In this document: one piece after another, positions 53,502-61,929 of the stretch
How positions within the stretch are numbered: position 1 is the first letter of the stretch
Layout: each line of letters opens with the position of its first letter
Source: Chlamydiota bacterium
GTDB taxonomy: Bacteria > Chlamydiota > Chlamydiia > Chlamydiales > Rhabdochlamydiaceae
Assembly: GCA_013288005.1 (NCBI GenBank)
Contig: JABDCS010000002.1
Coordinates: 62,001-126,000, forward strand
DNA: 64,000 nucleotides
Direction: 5' to 3'
Program-made: the position numbers and the translations under genes
The notes under the pieces: generated by a model
What the model saw: the letters and a program-made list of their open reading frames with translations, nothing else
The model's database searches: none
Told to the model about the DNA's origin: nothing

Positions 53502-53525
53502 TTAGCCTAGTTTTTTGTGTACATT

Positions 53526-53554
53526 AGAATAGGTGAATAAACGTTTAGAAGCAA
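53526..53554 (-). promoter_or_regulatory. candidate promoter for the GroEL gene
   Basis: On the minus strand TTGCTT (53549-53554) and TATTCT (53526-53531) are 17 bp apart, about 43 bp from the ATG. A consensus TATAAT at 53603-53608, just upstream of the CIRCE-like site but with a poor -35, is the alternative and gives the classical operator position. Confidence 0.4.
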
Positions 53555-53570
53555 GAAAAAGATCAAGAAA

Positions 53571-53597
53571 TTAGCAATTAGCTCACGAGACTGCTAA
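53571..53597 (-). promoter_or_regulatory. CIRCE-like HrcA operator, degenerate
   Basis: On the minus strand TTAGCAGTC, nine bases, and AATTGCTAA match TTAGCACTC-N9-GAGTGCTAA at 15 of 18 positions with the exact spacing. It is 88 bp before the GroEL start. HrcA-type repression of this copy is likely, though mismatches in both half-sites suggest weaker control. Confidence 0.75.
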
Positions 53598-53652
53598 TAT
53601 TGATTATAAAAAAAATTCGATAGGGGAGATGGCTCAGAAAATCTGGATAAAT

Positions 53653-54480
53653 TTACTTTTCAGAAGGGTCGGGGAGGTTGTGAGCAATTCGGTAAACTTC
53701 TCTTTTAGGTATCCCCCTTAGTTGGGCCAAGTATTTAATTGCATCAGCTAGGGAAAGTTTCATCTCTTTTTGTAGCTGTTCGAGATGTAGGGGAATTTCA
53801 GGCCAAGTTTTTTCTTGTTCACTTCCTTTAATGAGTAAAACGATTTCACCACGAGGGGGGTGAGTCTGTAGCAAGGAGAGGACTTCTTTTACTGTTCCTC
53901 GTAGGCACTCTTCATGGCGTTTTGTCAGTTCGCGGGCAATGACGATGGATTGATGAGCATGCAGTTTTTCAAGGGCTTGAAGGGTTTTGATTAGGCGATG
54001 TGGGCTTTCGTACACAATTGTTGTACCTTCATAGGCCAGGCTTTCTTGGAGTGTTTGGATAAGACTCTTTTGTGTTTTAGGAAGAAAACCTAGGAATTGA
54101 AAACGCTCGGAAGTAAAACCCGAGAGAGTAAGGGCCATAAGCGCTGCATTTGGTCCGGGAATAACGGTGAAAGGAATATTTTGCTCTAGGCAAGCAGCAG
54201 TAAGAAGCTCGCCAGGATCACAAATGCAAGGCGTGCCTGCGTCAGATATCACAGCAATTTCTTTTCCAGCGATAAGGTCATCGAGGATGAATTGAATACG
54301 TTTACGTTCGTTGAATTTATGATAGCTAACTAAGGGCCTATCGATTTCGTAAGTGGTTAACAAATGCTTACTGTGGCGTGTATCTTCGCACAAGATGTAA
54401 TCACACTTTTTCAAGGTGACAACAGCACGATAGGTAATGTCGGCTAAATTGCCAATTGGGGTAGCGATAAAGTACAACAT
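53653..54480 (-). CDS. rsmI: 16S rRNA (cytidine1402-2'-O)-methyltransferase RsmI
   Basis: A 275-residue SAM-dependent enzyme that methylates C1402 in the decoding centre. It starts MLYFIATPIGNLADITYRAV, with CEDTRHSKHLLTTY, VISDAGTPCICDPGELL, PGPNAALMALTLSGF and GFLPKTQKS. The TP-methylase fold is complete. The frame extends to 54522, but ATG 54480 has AGGA seven bases upstream. A dispersed-repeat-like segment (CTCAGAAAATCTGGATAAAT, 53634 on) overlaps the 3' end, so its last codons lie in repeat sequence. Confidence 0.95.
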   Translation of the reverse strand: MLYFIATPIGNLADITYRAVVTLKKCDYILCEDTRHSKHLLTTYEIDRPLVSYHKFNERKRIQFILDDLIAGKEIAVISDAGTPCICDPGELLTAACLEQNIPFTVIPGPNAALMALTLSGFTSERFQFLGFLPKTQKSLIQTLQESLAYEGTTIVYESPHRLIKTLQALEKLHAHQSIVIARELTKRHEECLRGTVKEVLSLLQTHPPRGEIVLLIKGSEQEKTWPEIPLHLEQLQKEMKLSLADAIKYLAQLRGIPKREVYRIAHNLPDPSEK

Positions 54481-54563
54481 AAAAGTCCTGAAAAAAGACA
54501 GAAACTTAAGTTCAAATGCCACTCTCTAATAGAGGACATAGGGAACCAAGTCGAGAAGATGAA

Positions 54564-54635
54564 AGGTGGCACCCAGGGTCGAACTGGGGTATGGGGGCTT
54601 TGCAGGCTCCTGCCTTACCACTTGGCTATGCCACC
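54564..54635 (-). tRNA. tRNA-Cys (anticodon GCA)
   Basis: The minus strand folds as a 72-nt tRNA. The acceptor GGTGGCA pairs with TGCCACC, discriminator is U73 as expected for tRNA-Cys. D-arm is GCC..GGC, anticodon loop CTGCAAA (GCA), and T-arm CCCAG-TTCGACC-CTGGG. The anticodon stem GGAGC/GCCCC has one A-C mismatch (29-41), while the rest pairs. CCA is not encoded. It stands between rsmI and murF. Confidence 0.95.
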
Positions 54636-54734
54636 GAAGATCCTGAATTCTATCTCAAGCCTCCGATTAATATCAAGGAGCTGTTGCCCTGCTCTGTTAG
54701 ATCGGAAAAAAGAATTAAATTGTCTGCTGTTGTG

Positions 54735-54763
54735 TGGACAAAAATCTAATGTTGACCTATACC
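54735..54763 (+). promoter_or_regulatory. candidate promoter for the murF cluster
   Basis: TGGACA (54735-54740) and TATACC (54758-54763) are 17 bp apart, 41 bp upstream of the murF ATG. It is the best plus-strand candidate in the gap after tRNA-Cys. Confidence 0.45.
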
Positions 54764-54803
54764 ATTTTAAATATTCTTGTTGAGATACTTCCTGGCTGCT
54801 TCT

Positions 54804-56168
54804 ATGGAACATCGAACCTTGGCTGCGATTGGCCATTCGCTTGAAATTACTTCGTCTTTTCCCTCGCAAGCTTTTCATATGGCTGTTACGGATAGTCGTT
54901 ACGTCAATAAGGACGATCTCTTTTTTGCTCTTTCAGGAGCGAAAACCGATGGCCACAATTATTTAGCAGAAGTCGCATCGAGAGGAGCTGCAGCAGCCGT
55001 TGTCTTAGAAACGTATCAAGGGCCCGATCATGGTTTAGTTCTATTTAAAGTGCCCAATGTACTGGATGCTTTACAGACAATTGCTAAGAAACGAATCGAG
55101 AGATGGAATCCTCCTATAGTGGCAGTTACTGGATCTGTCGGTAAGACGACGACGAAAGAGTTTATTGCTACACTTCTAGCATGCCGTTATGTAGTTGGAA
55201 AAGCTCCAGGCAATGCCAATTCACAGGTGGGCCTTGCGGCTACAATTTTGAATTTGCAGGGAAATGAAGAGGTTTTAGTTCTGGAAATGGGAATGACAGA
55301 GTCGGGGAATATTGCAAAACTTATTCAGATTGCTCCGCCAACATTGGCTGTTGTTACTAAAATCGGTATGGCCCATGCAGGTAATTTTGCCGATGGCATT
55401 CAGGGTGTAGCCAAAGCAAAAGCGGAAATTCTATCACATTTCAAGACTAAACAAGCTATTATTGGTGGAAATGCCTGGTCTTTTGAGCCGATTCGCAATA
55501 CCGGTATATGCAAAAAGTTTACGGCTAGCTATATCCCGCAACAAGCTGATTATGTTCTTTTTCCAAGCGAAAATGAGGCCAATTGTTGGCAAATGTCCGA
55601 AAAAGAAGGATTGAGTCCCCCGTTACCACTTCCTTTCCATGCTACACATTTTCTTGAGGACTTTTCTATAGCGGCAGCAGTAGCGCGCAAAATGGGCTTA
55701 TCTTGGGAGGAGCTACTACCACATTTAGCCTCTTTACAATCCACGGGATTTCGATTTGCAAAGGTTGATATTGAGGGAACCGTTTTTATCAACGATGCTT
55801 ACAATGCTGGCCCAGAATCTGTGTGTGCAGCTTTGGACAACTTACCTGTTCCTAGTCAAGAGGGGAGAAGAATTGCTGTTTTAGGAGGAATGACTGTAGA
55901 TCTTGGCCCCAATTCTGATGATCTGCACCAGCAAGTGGCTCAGTATGCATTAGGAAAGATAGATCTTTTCTTTTGCTACGGTCCTGGATCTTTACCAATG
56001 AAGGAAGTCTTTGAAGCAGCTAGTCGAGAATGCTTTTATACAGAAAACATGGATGAATTACGTAAAACTCTGTTTTCTTTTGTTCAACCAGGCGATGTCG
56101 TTCTGATTAAAGGAGCTAATCGTTATGCAATGTGGAAACTTTTAGAACAAGGAGCTAGTGACAAATAG
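54804..56168 (+). CDS. murF: UDP-MurNAc-tripeptide:D-Ala-D-Ala ligase
   Basis: A 454-residue ATP-dependent ligase that adds the D-Ala-D-Ala dipeptide in the cytosol. The P-loop is AVTGSVGKTTTKEFIA, with VGLAATILNLQG and EMGMTESGNIAKL. The C-terminal ligase domain has AYNAGPESVCAALDNL. A TTG at 54777 opens the frame; ATG 54804 (MEHRTLAAIG) is better. It heads the murein and division cluster, with tRNA-Cys upstream, and overlaps mraY by 11 bp if the GTG is used. Confidence 0.96.
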   Translation: MEHRTLAAIGHSLEITSSFPSQAFHMAVTDSRYVNKDDLFFALSGAKTDGHNYLAEVASRGAAAAVVLETYQGPDHGLVLFKVPNVLDALQTIAKKRIERWNPPIVAVTGSVGKTTTKEFIATLLACRYVVGKAPGNANSQVGLAATILNLQGNEEVLVLEMGMTESGNIAKLIQIAPPTLAVVTKIGMAHAGNFADGIQGVAKAKAEILSHFKTKQAIIGGNAWSFEPIRNTGICKKFTASYIPQQADYVLFPSENEANCWQMSEKEGLSPPLPLPFHATHFLEDFSIAAAVARKMGLSWEELLPHLASLQSTGFRFAKVDIEGTVFINDAYNAGPESVCAALDNLPVPSQEGRRIAVLGGMTVDLGPNSDDLHQQVAQYALGKIDLFFCYGPGSLPMKEVFEAASRECFYTENMDELRKTLFSFVQPGDVVLIKGANRYAMWKLLEQGASDK

Positions 56169-57381
56169 CATGATGCTCATCTTACTTCACACAATTGGCT
56201 TGCAACTCAATCTAAAAATTCCTTCCGTGTTTTTTTACGCCTCGACAAGAATGATTCTAGCCGCAATGACTACGCTTTTCATCACCATCTTGTTGGGACC
56301 TAAGTTCATAAAAAAACTTTATGAGCTCAAAACCGGACAATCTATTCGAGTTGAAGACTGCCCCGTTTTAGCAGAATTGCATCAAAATAAAAAAGACACC
56401 CCAACTATGGGGGGAATTCTGATATTGGCCTCCATGTTGATTGCGATGTTGCTGTGGATGGATCTGAGCTCCTCTTATACCCTAATTCTAGCGATCACCA
56501 CAATATGGCTAGGTTTAATCGGTGGTACAGATGATTTTCTCAAAATGAAACACAAGAATTCTAAAGGGTTAAGCGCTCGACGTAAGATGGTTTTTCAGAC
56601 AATTTTCGCCTTACTTCTCTCTTTGTATCTTCTGTGCCCTTTTGTGACGAATTCGGTAGCCTCAGATGATGTATTTGCCCCGCCTGTGGCCAAAGAATAT
56701 ATCCAGAATGGTAAAAACTCTTCGTCGAAGACCTTAGATACACAGGCGATGATGTCGCGCTATTATCTTCCTTTTTTCAAAGGTCCTGTAGTTGTTCTGA
56801 GTGGTATTGGACTTCTTGTTGCCGGAGTAATTACATGGTTCACCGTGACCGGAGCATCTAACGCAGTTAACCTGACCGACGGATTGGACGGACTCGCTGC
56901 TGGCTGCATTGTCATGGTTTCTTTCGTTCTTGGATTAGTAGCTTTTCTTTCTAACCACGCCGATATTGCGCGCTACCTGAATATACTTTATCTTGAAGGA
57001 AGCGGAGAGATAGCCGTCTATCTATTTGCACTTGCTGGAGCTTCTCTTGGTTTTCTTTGGTATAATGGATATCCAGCTAAAGTTTTCATGGGAGATATCG
57101 GTTCTTTGTCCTTGGGCGGAGTATTAGGTGTGTCGGCTGTTCTTTTGCGTAAAGAAATCCTCTTCGCTCTAATTGGCGGTATTTTTGTCGCAGAAGCTTT
57201 ATCTGTAATATTACAGGTTGGCAGTTATAAATTGCGTAATCGTAAACGTATCTTTCTTTGTGCGCCTCTTCACCATCATTTTGAATATAAAGGCTGGCCC
57301 GAAATGAAGGTTGTCATGCGCTTTTGGATAATAGGATTCATTCTGGCCATGATCGGTTTAGCCTCCCTGAAGTTCCAATAA
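56158..57381 (+). CDS. mraY: phospho-MurNAc-pentapeptide transferase
   Basis: A 407-residue inner-membrane enzyme that makes lipid I. The catalytic motifs are NLTDGLDGLAAGC, YPAKVFMGDIGSLSLGG and CAPLHHHFEYKGWPE, and the substrate region is DTPTMGGILIL. About ten helices. It is roughly 45 residues longer than E. coli MraY; the extra lies around residues 160-200 between helices (SSSKTLDTQAMM). The GTG at 56158 has GGAG only three bases upstream; ATG 56170 is the alternative start. It overlaps the end of murF. Confidence 0.95.
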   Translation: MTNSMMLILLHTIGLQLNLKIPSVFFYASTRMILAAMTTLFITILLGPKFIKKLYELKTGQSIRVEDCPVLAELHQNKKDTPTMGGILILASMLIAMLLWMDLSSSYTLILAITTIWLGLIGGTDDFLKMKHKNSKGLSARRKMVFQTIFALLLSLYLLCPFVTNSVASDDVFAPPVAKEYIQNGKNSSSKTLDTQAMMSRYYLPFFKGPVVVLSGIGLLVAGVITWFTVTGASNAVNLTDGLDGLAAGCIVMVSFVLGLVAFLSNHADIARYLNILYLEGSGEIAVYLFALAGASLGFLWYNGYPAKVFMGDIGSLSLGGVLGVSAVLLRKEILFALIGGIFVAEALSVILQVGSYKLRNRKRIFLCAPLHHHFEYKGWPEMKVVMRFWIIGFILAMIGLASLKFQ

Positions 57382-57529
57382 ATTGAGTCTTCACTCATAA
57401 TTCCTCACATATCTCCGATAGTGCATCCACTCGATTCTTCCGTCGCTTCCGTAATTGTCTTTTGAGGGGAATGCATTTTATTGCTGATAGTTGATATATC
57501 TCAAGAAAAGCAGGTCAATGAGGTGATTT

Positions 57530-58876
57530 GTGAAACGTGCCCTGGTTGTGGGTTTAGGTATTAGTGGTCTTGCTGCATCAGAACTTTTGATTCGCGATGG
57601 TTATGAGGTCATTGGGGTTGACAAACGTAGTGAGACTCTCAAACTTCTTCCAGAAGTACAGCGCTTAGCAGCGTTAGGATTACACATTCAGAGCGAAAAT
57701 AGTATCGATTTAGCTAATTATCAAATGATGATTGTTTCGCCGGGAATTCCTCCCACACATTTTTTATATCAAGAAGCGAGCAAGCGAGGTATTGAGATCT
57801 TGGGAGAGGCTCAGTTCGCTCTTCGTCGAACACGTCAGCCTTGTATTGGAATTACGGGTACAAATGGTAAAACAACGGCTACTTTGCTGATTGAGCATAT
57901 TCTTCGTTCTGCAGGAAAAAAGGCTAAAGCTCTAGGAAATATTGGACAATCGTTAACAAGCTATTTTCTTAATCCAGATCCTGATGAAATCATTGTAGCT
58001 GAGTTAAGTTCTTATCAATTAGAGACCCTACATGCTCCCGTTATTGATGCGGGCATCATTCTAAATATTACACCCGACCATCTCGATCGATATAGTAATA
58101 TTGCAGAGTATGCACGTGCAAAATGTCGTATTCAGCTTAGTCTAAAGCCCAATAGCACCTTCTATGTACACGCGAATGTTTTGCGAGAATATCGTGATAT
58201 GCTTTTGCCCGATCGCCTGTCGACCTTTGGTTTTGACCGGGAAGCTCTTTTTTACGTAGATGGCTTTCGCGCAGAAAAAAGAGGGAAGAGCGAGCCTCAA
58301 ATTGCCTACGAATTGCCTGCAAGTTTAAGGGGCAAATGGAGTATTCATGATTGTGAAAATGCTAGCGCCGCCTGGTTACTTACACAATCTTTTGGGGTAA
58401 CCATTGAACAATTTATCCAAGCTCTAGTTTCTTTTAATAAGCCTTCGCATCGCATCGAACATGTCGCCAATATCAGCGGAGTTGATTACTATGATGATAG
58501 TAAGGGTACAAATATCGATGCTGTTATTAAAGCAGTTAATGCTATGAAGGGACAAGTGGTCTTAATAGCTGGCGGTGTCGATAAAGGGACTTCTTATGAA
58601 GCGTGGCGGAACGTTTTTTTGGGGAAAGTTAAGAAAATTTTAGCCATTGGCGAGGCGCGTAATAAAATTGCGCAAGAAACTTCCAGTTTTTGTGAGGTGG
58701 AAATTGTAGATCGTTTAGAGGAGGCCGTAATAAAAGCAGCGGCTTGTGCTCAAGAAGGAGAGTGCGTGTTGCTTTCTCCAGGATGTGCGAGTTATGATAT
58801 GTTTCATGATTATGCGCATCGGGGTGAAGAGTTTAAACGGTTTGTAAGAAATATTCAAAAGGAGAAGATAACATGA
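57530..58876 (+). CDS. murD: UDP-MurNAc-L-Ala:D-Glu ligase
   Basis: A 448-residue cytosolic ligase adding D-Glu. The nucleotide motif GLGISGLAASELLIRDGYEV and P-loop ITGTNGKTTATLLIEHIL are present, with the C-terminal SHRIEHVANISGVDYYDD and LLSPGCASYDMFHDYAHRG. The start is GTG 57530, with GAGGTG upstream. It follows mraY after 148 bp and overlaps the LysM gene by ATGA. Confidence 0.96.
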   Translation: MKRALVVGLGISGLAASELLIRDGYEVIGVDKRSETLKLLPEVQRLAALGLHIQSENSIDLANYQMMIVSPGIPPTHFLYQEASKRGIEILGEAQFALRRTRQPCIGITGTNGKTTATLLIEHILRSAGKKAKALGNIGQSLTSYFLNPDPDEIIVAELSSYQLETLHAPVIDAGIILNITPDHLDRYSNIAEYARAKCRIQLSLKPNSTFYVHANVLREYRDMLLPDRLSTFGFDREALFYVDGFRAEKRGKSEPQIAYELPASLRGKWSIHDCENASAAWLLTQSFGVTIEQFIQALVSFNKPSHRIEHVANISGVDYYDDSKGTNIDAVIKAVNAMKGQVVLIAGGVDKGTSYEAWRNVFLGKVKKILAIGEARNKIAQETSSFCEVEIVDRLEEAVIKAAACAQEGECVLLSPGCASYDMFHDYAHRGEEFKRFVRNIQKEKIT

Positions 58877-59607
58877 ACCGCAGAGATGTCATTATCATCG
58901 CTGTACTTGTCAATGCGGGTTTGCTCGTTGTACTATTTGCAAGCGCCTTAAAATCTAGCAAAGACCAGCCTCAAATCGCCGTGCAAACCGAACCTCGCAC
59001 AAATACATCTTCTTTTATGCACAACGATGTGCCAAGCCCTCGAGGAGATGAAGTTGACCAAGTTTTAAGCCAATTCGCAGTTGTCAATTCTCCGCCACAA
59101 AGCCTTGCAACCCCATTATTGGAGCCTGCCCCTCAATCTCCACAACAACCTCTTACCGATCTTCAGCCCCTTCCTAACTTTTCGCACGAAATTCCTAACT
59201 TATCGACCTCAACATCTACATTCTCATCTTCCGCATCGGAAGAAAAGAATGATTCTTCTTTTAAAGAAGTTAAAGTGAAAAAGGGAGATGCTTTAGAGAA
59301 AATTGCACGCACGCACAATACAACTGTTCAAGATATCATGCGGATGAATCATCTTTCATCTACTCAGCTCAAAATTGGTCAGGTCCTTAAAATTCCTTCT
59401 AAAAATGGAAAAGTAATGCCAACGGAATCCACCGTTGTTTCTGTTTCCCCGAGTGAGACAAAATATTACGTTGTCAAAAATGGCGATAATCCCTGGACGA
59501 TTGCCGTCAAGAACCACATGAAAGTAGATGAGTTGTTGAAATTAAATGGTCTTGATGAGGAAAAAGCGCGGAAGCTGAAGCCGGGCGATCAACTACGGAT
59601 TCGTTAA
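58873..59607 (+). CDS. membrane-anchored LysM protein (NlpD-like, no peptidase)
   Basis: The 244-residue protein starts with one membrane helix (VIIIAVLVNAGLLVVLFAS), then a Ser/Pro-rich linker, and two LysM modules (KVKKGDALEKIARTHNTT and YYVVKNGDNPWTIAVKNHM). There is no M23 peptidase domain, so it binds murein without cutting it. Its place between murD and ftsW is the same as the chlamydial nlpD/LysM gene. It probably sits in the periplasm and links the division complex to peptidoglycan. The start overlaps the murD stop. Confidence 0.92.
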   Translation: MNRRDVIIIAVLVNAGLLVVLFASALKSSKDQPQIAVQTEPRTNTSSFMHNDVPSPRGDEVDQVLSQFAVVNSPPQSLATPLLEPAPQSPQQPLTDLQPLPNFSHEIPNLSTSTSTFSSSASEEKNDSSFKEVKVKKGDALEKIARTHNTTVQDIMRMNHLSSTQLKIGQVLKIPSKNGKVMPTESTVVSVSPSETKYYVVKNGDNPWTIAVKNHMKVDELLKLNGLDEEKARKLKPGDQLRIR

Positions 59608-59617
59608 TAGACAAATT

Positions 59618-60769
59618 GTGAATAGAGATATACCCCGAAACAAAGCCGGATTTTTTTTTCTGCTATGCGTGCTCGTCCTTTTAGCGATGGGGCTTATTAT
59701 GGTCTTCAATACCACCGCTGCAGAGGTACTTGATCGCTCATTAACCCGAAGCACGCATTATGCGTTAATCAAGCAAGTATTATATGCCCTATTGGGTGTA
59801 TTGGGAGCATGGGGATTATGGTTATTAGGTTATAAGACGGTTATTCGACTCAGCGGTGCTTTTCTTCTGATATGCAGTTTGATGTTAGTTCTTGTTTTTG
59901 TTCCGGGTATCGGTCAACAAATCAATGGAGCCCATCGATGGCTTTCGATCTTTGGTCACTCATTCCAACCTTCAGAATTTGTTAAATACCTCATTCCCAT
60001 TTATTACATACACCGATTTACGGCCCGTTCTACAGGAATGGTCATGCGAGAATTTATCCTCTTATTACTTCTTTTGGCTATTCCTATAGGTCTAATTTTG
60101 ATCGAGCCTGATAACGGCACCGTTGCGATTATTTTTTCGGCATTGGTTATTTTATTTTTTCTAACACGCGTACGCTGGGTTTACTGGGCATTGCCATTAG
60201 CTATTTTATGTGCTGGAGGTGTAGCAGCTGCCTCGCGTATGCCCCATGTGGCAGATAGGATCCAAATCTACCTTCATCCGGAGCTCGATCTTAAAGGAAA
60301 GGGGCATCAACCTTATCAAGCCAAGATTGCAACTGGCTCTGGCGGGTTAGTTGGTCGAGGGCTAGGGCAAAGCTTGCAAAAAATGGATTATTTACCAGAA
60401 GCCCGGAGCGATTATATAGCTGCAATCTTTGCTGAAGAGTTTGGTTTCTTGGGTATTTTAGGATTAATCATCCTCTACGGGCTAATATGTTTTTTTGGAC
60501 TCTCCATTGCACAGCGCGCCCCTGATAAAGAGGGATTTTATTTAGTGGCTATTCTTACTTTTCTTGTTTCGTTTCAGGCTTTTCTTAATCTCGGTGTAGT
60601 TTCCGGGTTGCTACCGAGTAAAGGGATTAATCTGCCATTTTTTAGCCATGGAGGATCTTCTTTATTAGCTAATTTTATGGTCGTTTCCCTTATTCTAAAT
60701 GTGGCTTATCAACCCTTTTCCTCTACATTAGCCAAAAATCCAACCTCTAAGGTGGCGAAATGCCGTTGA
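59618..60769 (+). CDS. ftsW: SEDS peptidoglycan polymerase/division protein FtsW
   Basis: The 383-residue SEDS-family protein has about ten membrane helices. Diagnostic stretches are GAHRWLSIFGHSFQPSEFVK, LIEPDNGTVAIIFSAL, MDYLPEARSDYIAAIFAEE and LPSKGINLPFFSHGGSSLLA. It polymerises murein at the septum with a partner PBP. The start is GTG 59618, 10 bp after the LysM gene. It overlaps murG by 10 bp. Confidence 0.95.
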   Translation: MNRDIPRNKAGFFFLLCVLVLLAMGLIMVFNTTAAEVLDRSLTRSTHYALIKQVLYALLGVLGAWGLWLLGYKTVIRLSGAFLLICSLMLVLVFVPGIGQQINGAHRWLSIFGHSFQPSEFVKYLIPIYYIHRFTARSTGMVMREFILLLLLLAIPIGLILIEPDNGTVAIIFSALVILFFLTRVRWVYWALPLAILCAGGVAAASRMPHVADRIQIYLHPELDLKGKGHQPYQAKIATGSGGLVGRGLGQSLQKMDYLPEARSDYIAAIFAEEFGFLGILGLIILYGLICFFGLSIAQRAPDKEGFYLVAILTFLVSFQAFLNLGVVSGLLPSKGINLPFFSHGGSSLLANFMVVSLILNVAYQPFSSTLAKNPTSKVAKCR

Positions 60770-61887
60770 AACGTAAAATTATTATGGCTGTAGGAGGGAC
60801 GGGTGGCCATCTCTTTCCTGCTCAGGCTTTAGCACGGCAGCTTCGCGATAATAACATCCCTGTGCAAGTTCTCTTTATGGGGGCTGGTCTTAATTCAAGT
60901 CGTTATTTTAGCTCGAGAGAGTTTCCCTCCATTGAAATTGAAAGTGCTACTCTTTTTAGAAGGCAAATTTCTTCCTTGTTTCCCTCGTTTAAGCGATTAC
61001 TCAAAGGAACTTGGCAAAGTATGCGGCAGCTGAAAAAAGAAAAACCAGCTCTTGTTATAGGGTTTGGAAGTTTCCATTCCTTTCCTGTATTAATGGCTGC
61101 CACTTTTTGCAAGGTTCCCTTTGTGCTTTTTGAATCCAATGTGATTCCAGGAAAAGTAAATCGGTTATTTTCACGTTGGGCGCAATGGACTGCCGTACAG
61201 TTTGAAGAAGCTCAAGACAAATTAAAAGGAAAGGCGGTAGTGGCTGAAATGCCTTTGTGGGATAAGGATCGCATTTCTGCCAGTATGCGGGAGGATGCGG
61301 CTCGTTATTTCAACTTGCGAGAAGATGTCACGACGATTCTCGTTTTTGGAGGTTCACAAGGGGCACGTTCGATCAATCGTCTTTTTTGCGAGGCCATGCA
61401 AGCTTGGGAAGGTAGACCTCAACTTCAAATCATCCATCTTACCGGGGATGTGACCAGTTGCCATGAAGCGCTCTTGTGCTATCGACGTTTAGGCATCCCA
61501 GCTCAGGTAAAAGTTTTTGAAGATCGTATGCCCTTAGCCTGGCGAATAGCAGATTTTGCTATTTGTCGAGCAGGCGCTGCTACAATGGCTGAATTGTTAG
61601 CGCACCGTGTGCCTTCACTTTTAATTCCTTACCCCTATGCATCAGATAATCATCAATTTTACAATGCACAAATCATGGCACAAAAAATTGGTGGTGCAAT
61701 GGTCATTGAAGAAAAGAATCTTTCTTCTGATGTTTTAGGAGTTGAATTGAAGAAGATTTTAGGTGAACAGGGGAGGAAATTGAAGGAAATGCAACAGTCG
61801 ATCACTGCTTTTCACCAAAACGCTCCGCGAGATCCCTTGTTTTCCCTTGTCGAACAAATGATTGAGAAGACATGTTATAGCCACTAG
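60760..61887 (+). CDS. murG: lipid I N-acetylglucosaminyltransferase
   Basis: A 375-residue peripheral-membrane GT28 enzyme that makes lipid II. The N-terminal motif is AVGGTGGHLFPAQALAR. The donor site is VFGGSQGARSIN and the C-terminal ICRAGAATMAELLAHRVPSL and PYPYASDNHQFYNA. Length is typical. It overlaps ftsW by 10 bp, a sign of coupling. Confidence 0.95.
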   Translation: MPLKRKIIMAVGGTGGHLFPAQALARQLRDNNIPVQVLFMGAGLNSSRYFSSREFPSIEIESATLFRRQISSLFPSFKRLLKGTWQSMRQLKKEKPALVIGFGSFHSFPVLMAATFCKVPFVLFESNVIPGKVNRLFSRWAQWTAVQFEEAQDKLKGKAVVAEMPLWDKDRISASMREDAARYFNLREDVTTILVFGGSQGARSINRLFCEAMQAWEGRPQLQIIHLTGDVTSCHEALLCYRRLGIPAQVKVFEDRMPLAWRIADFAICRAGAATMAELLAHRVPSLLIPYPYASDNHQFYNAQIMAQKIGGAMVIEEKNLSSDVLGVELKKILGEQGRKLKEMQQSITAFHQNAPRDPLFSLVEQMIEKTCYSH

Positions 61888-61929
61888 CAGATCAAATATG
61901 ACGTTATTTCTTATAATTGGTAGCATCTC

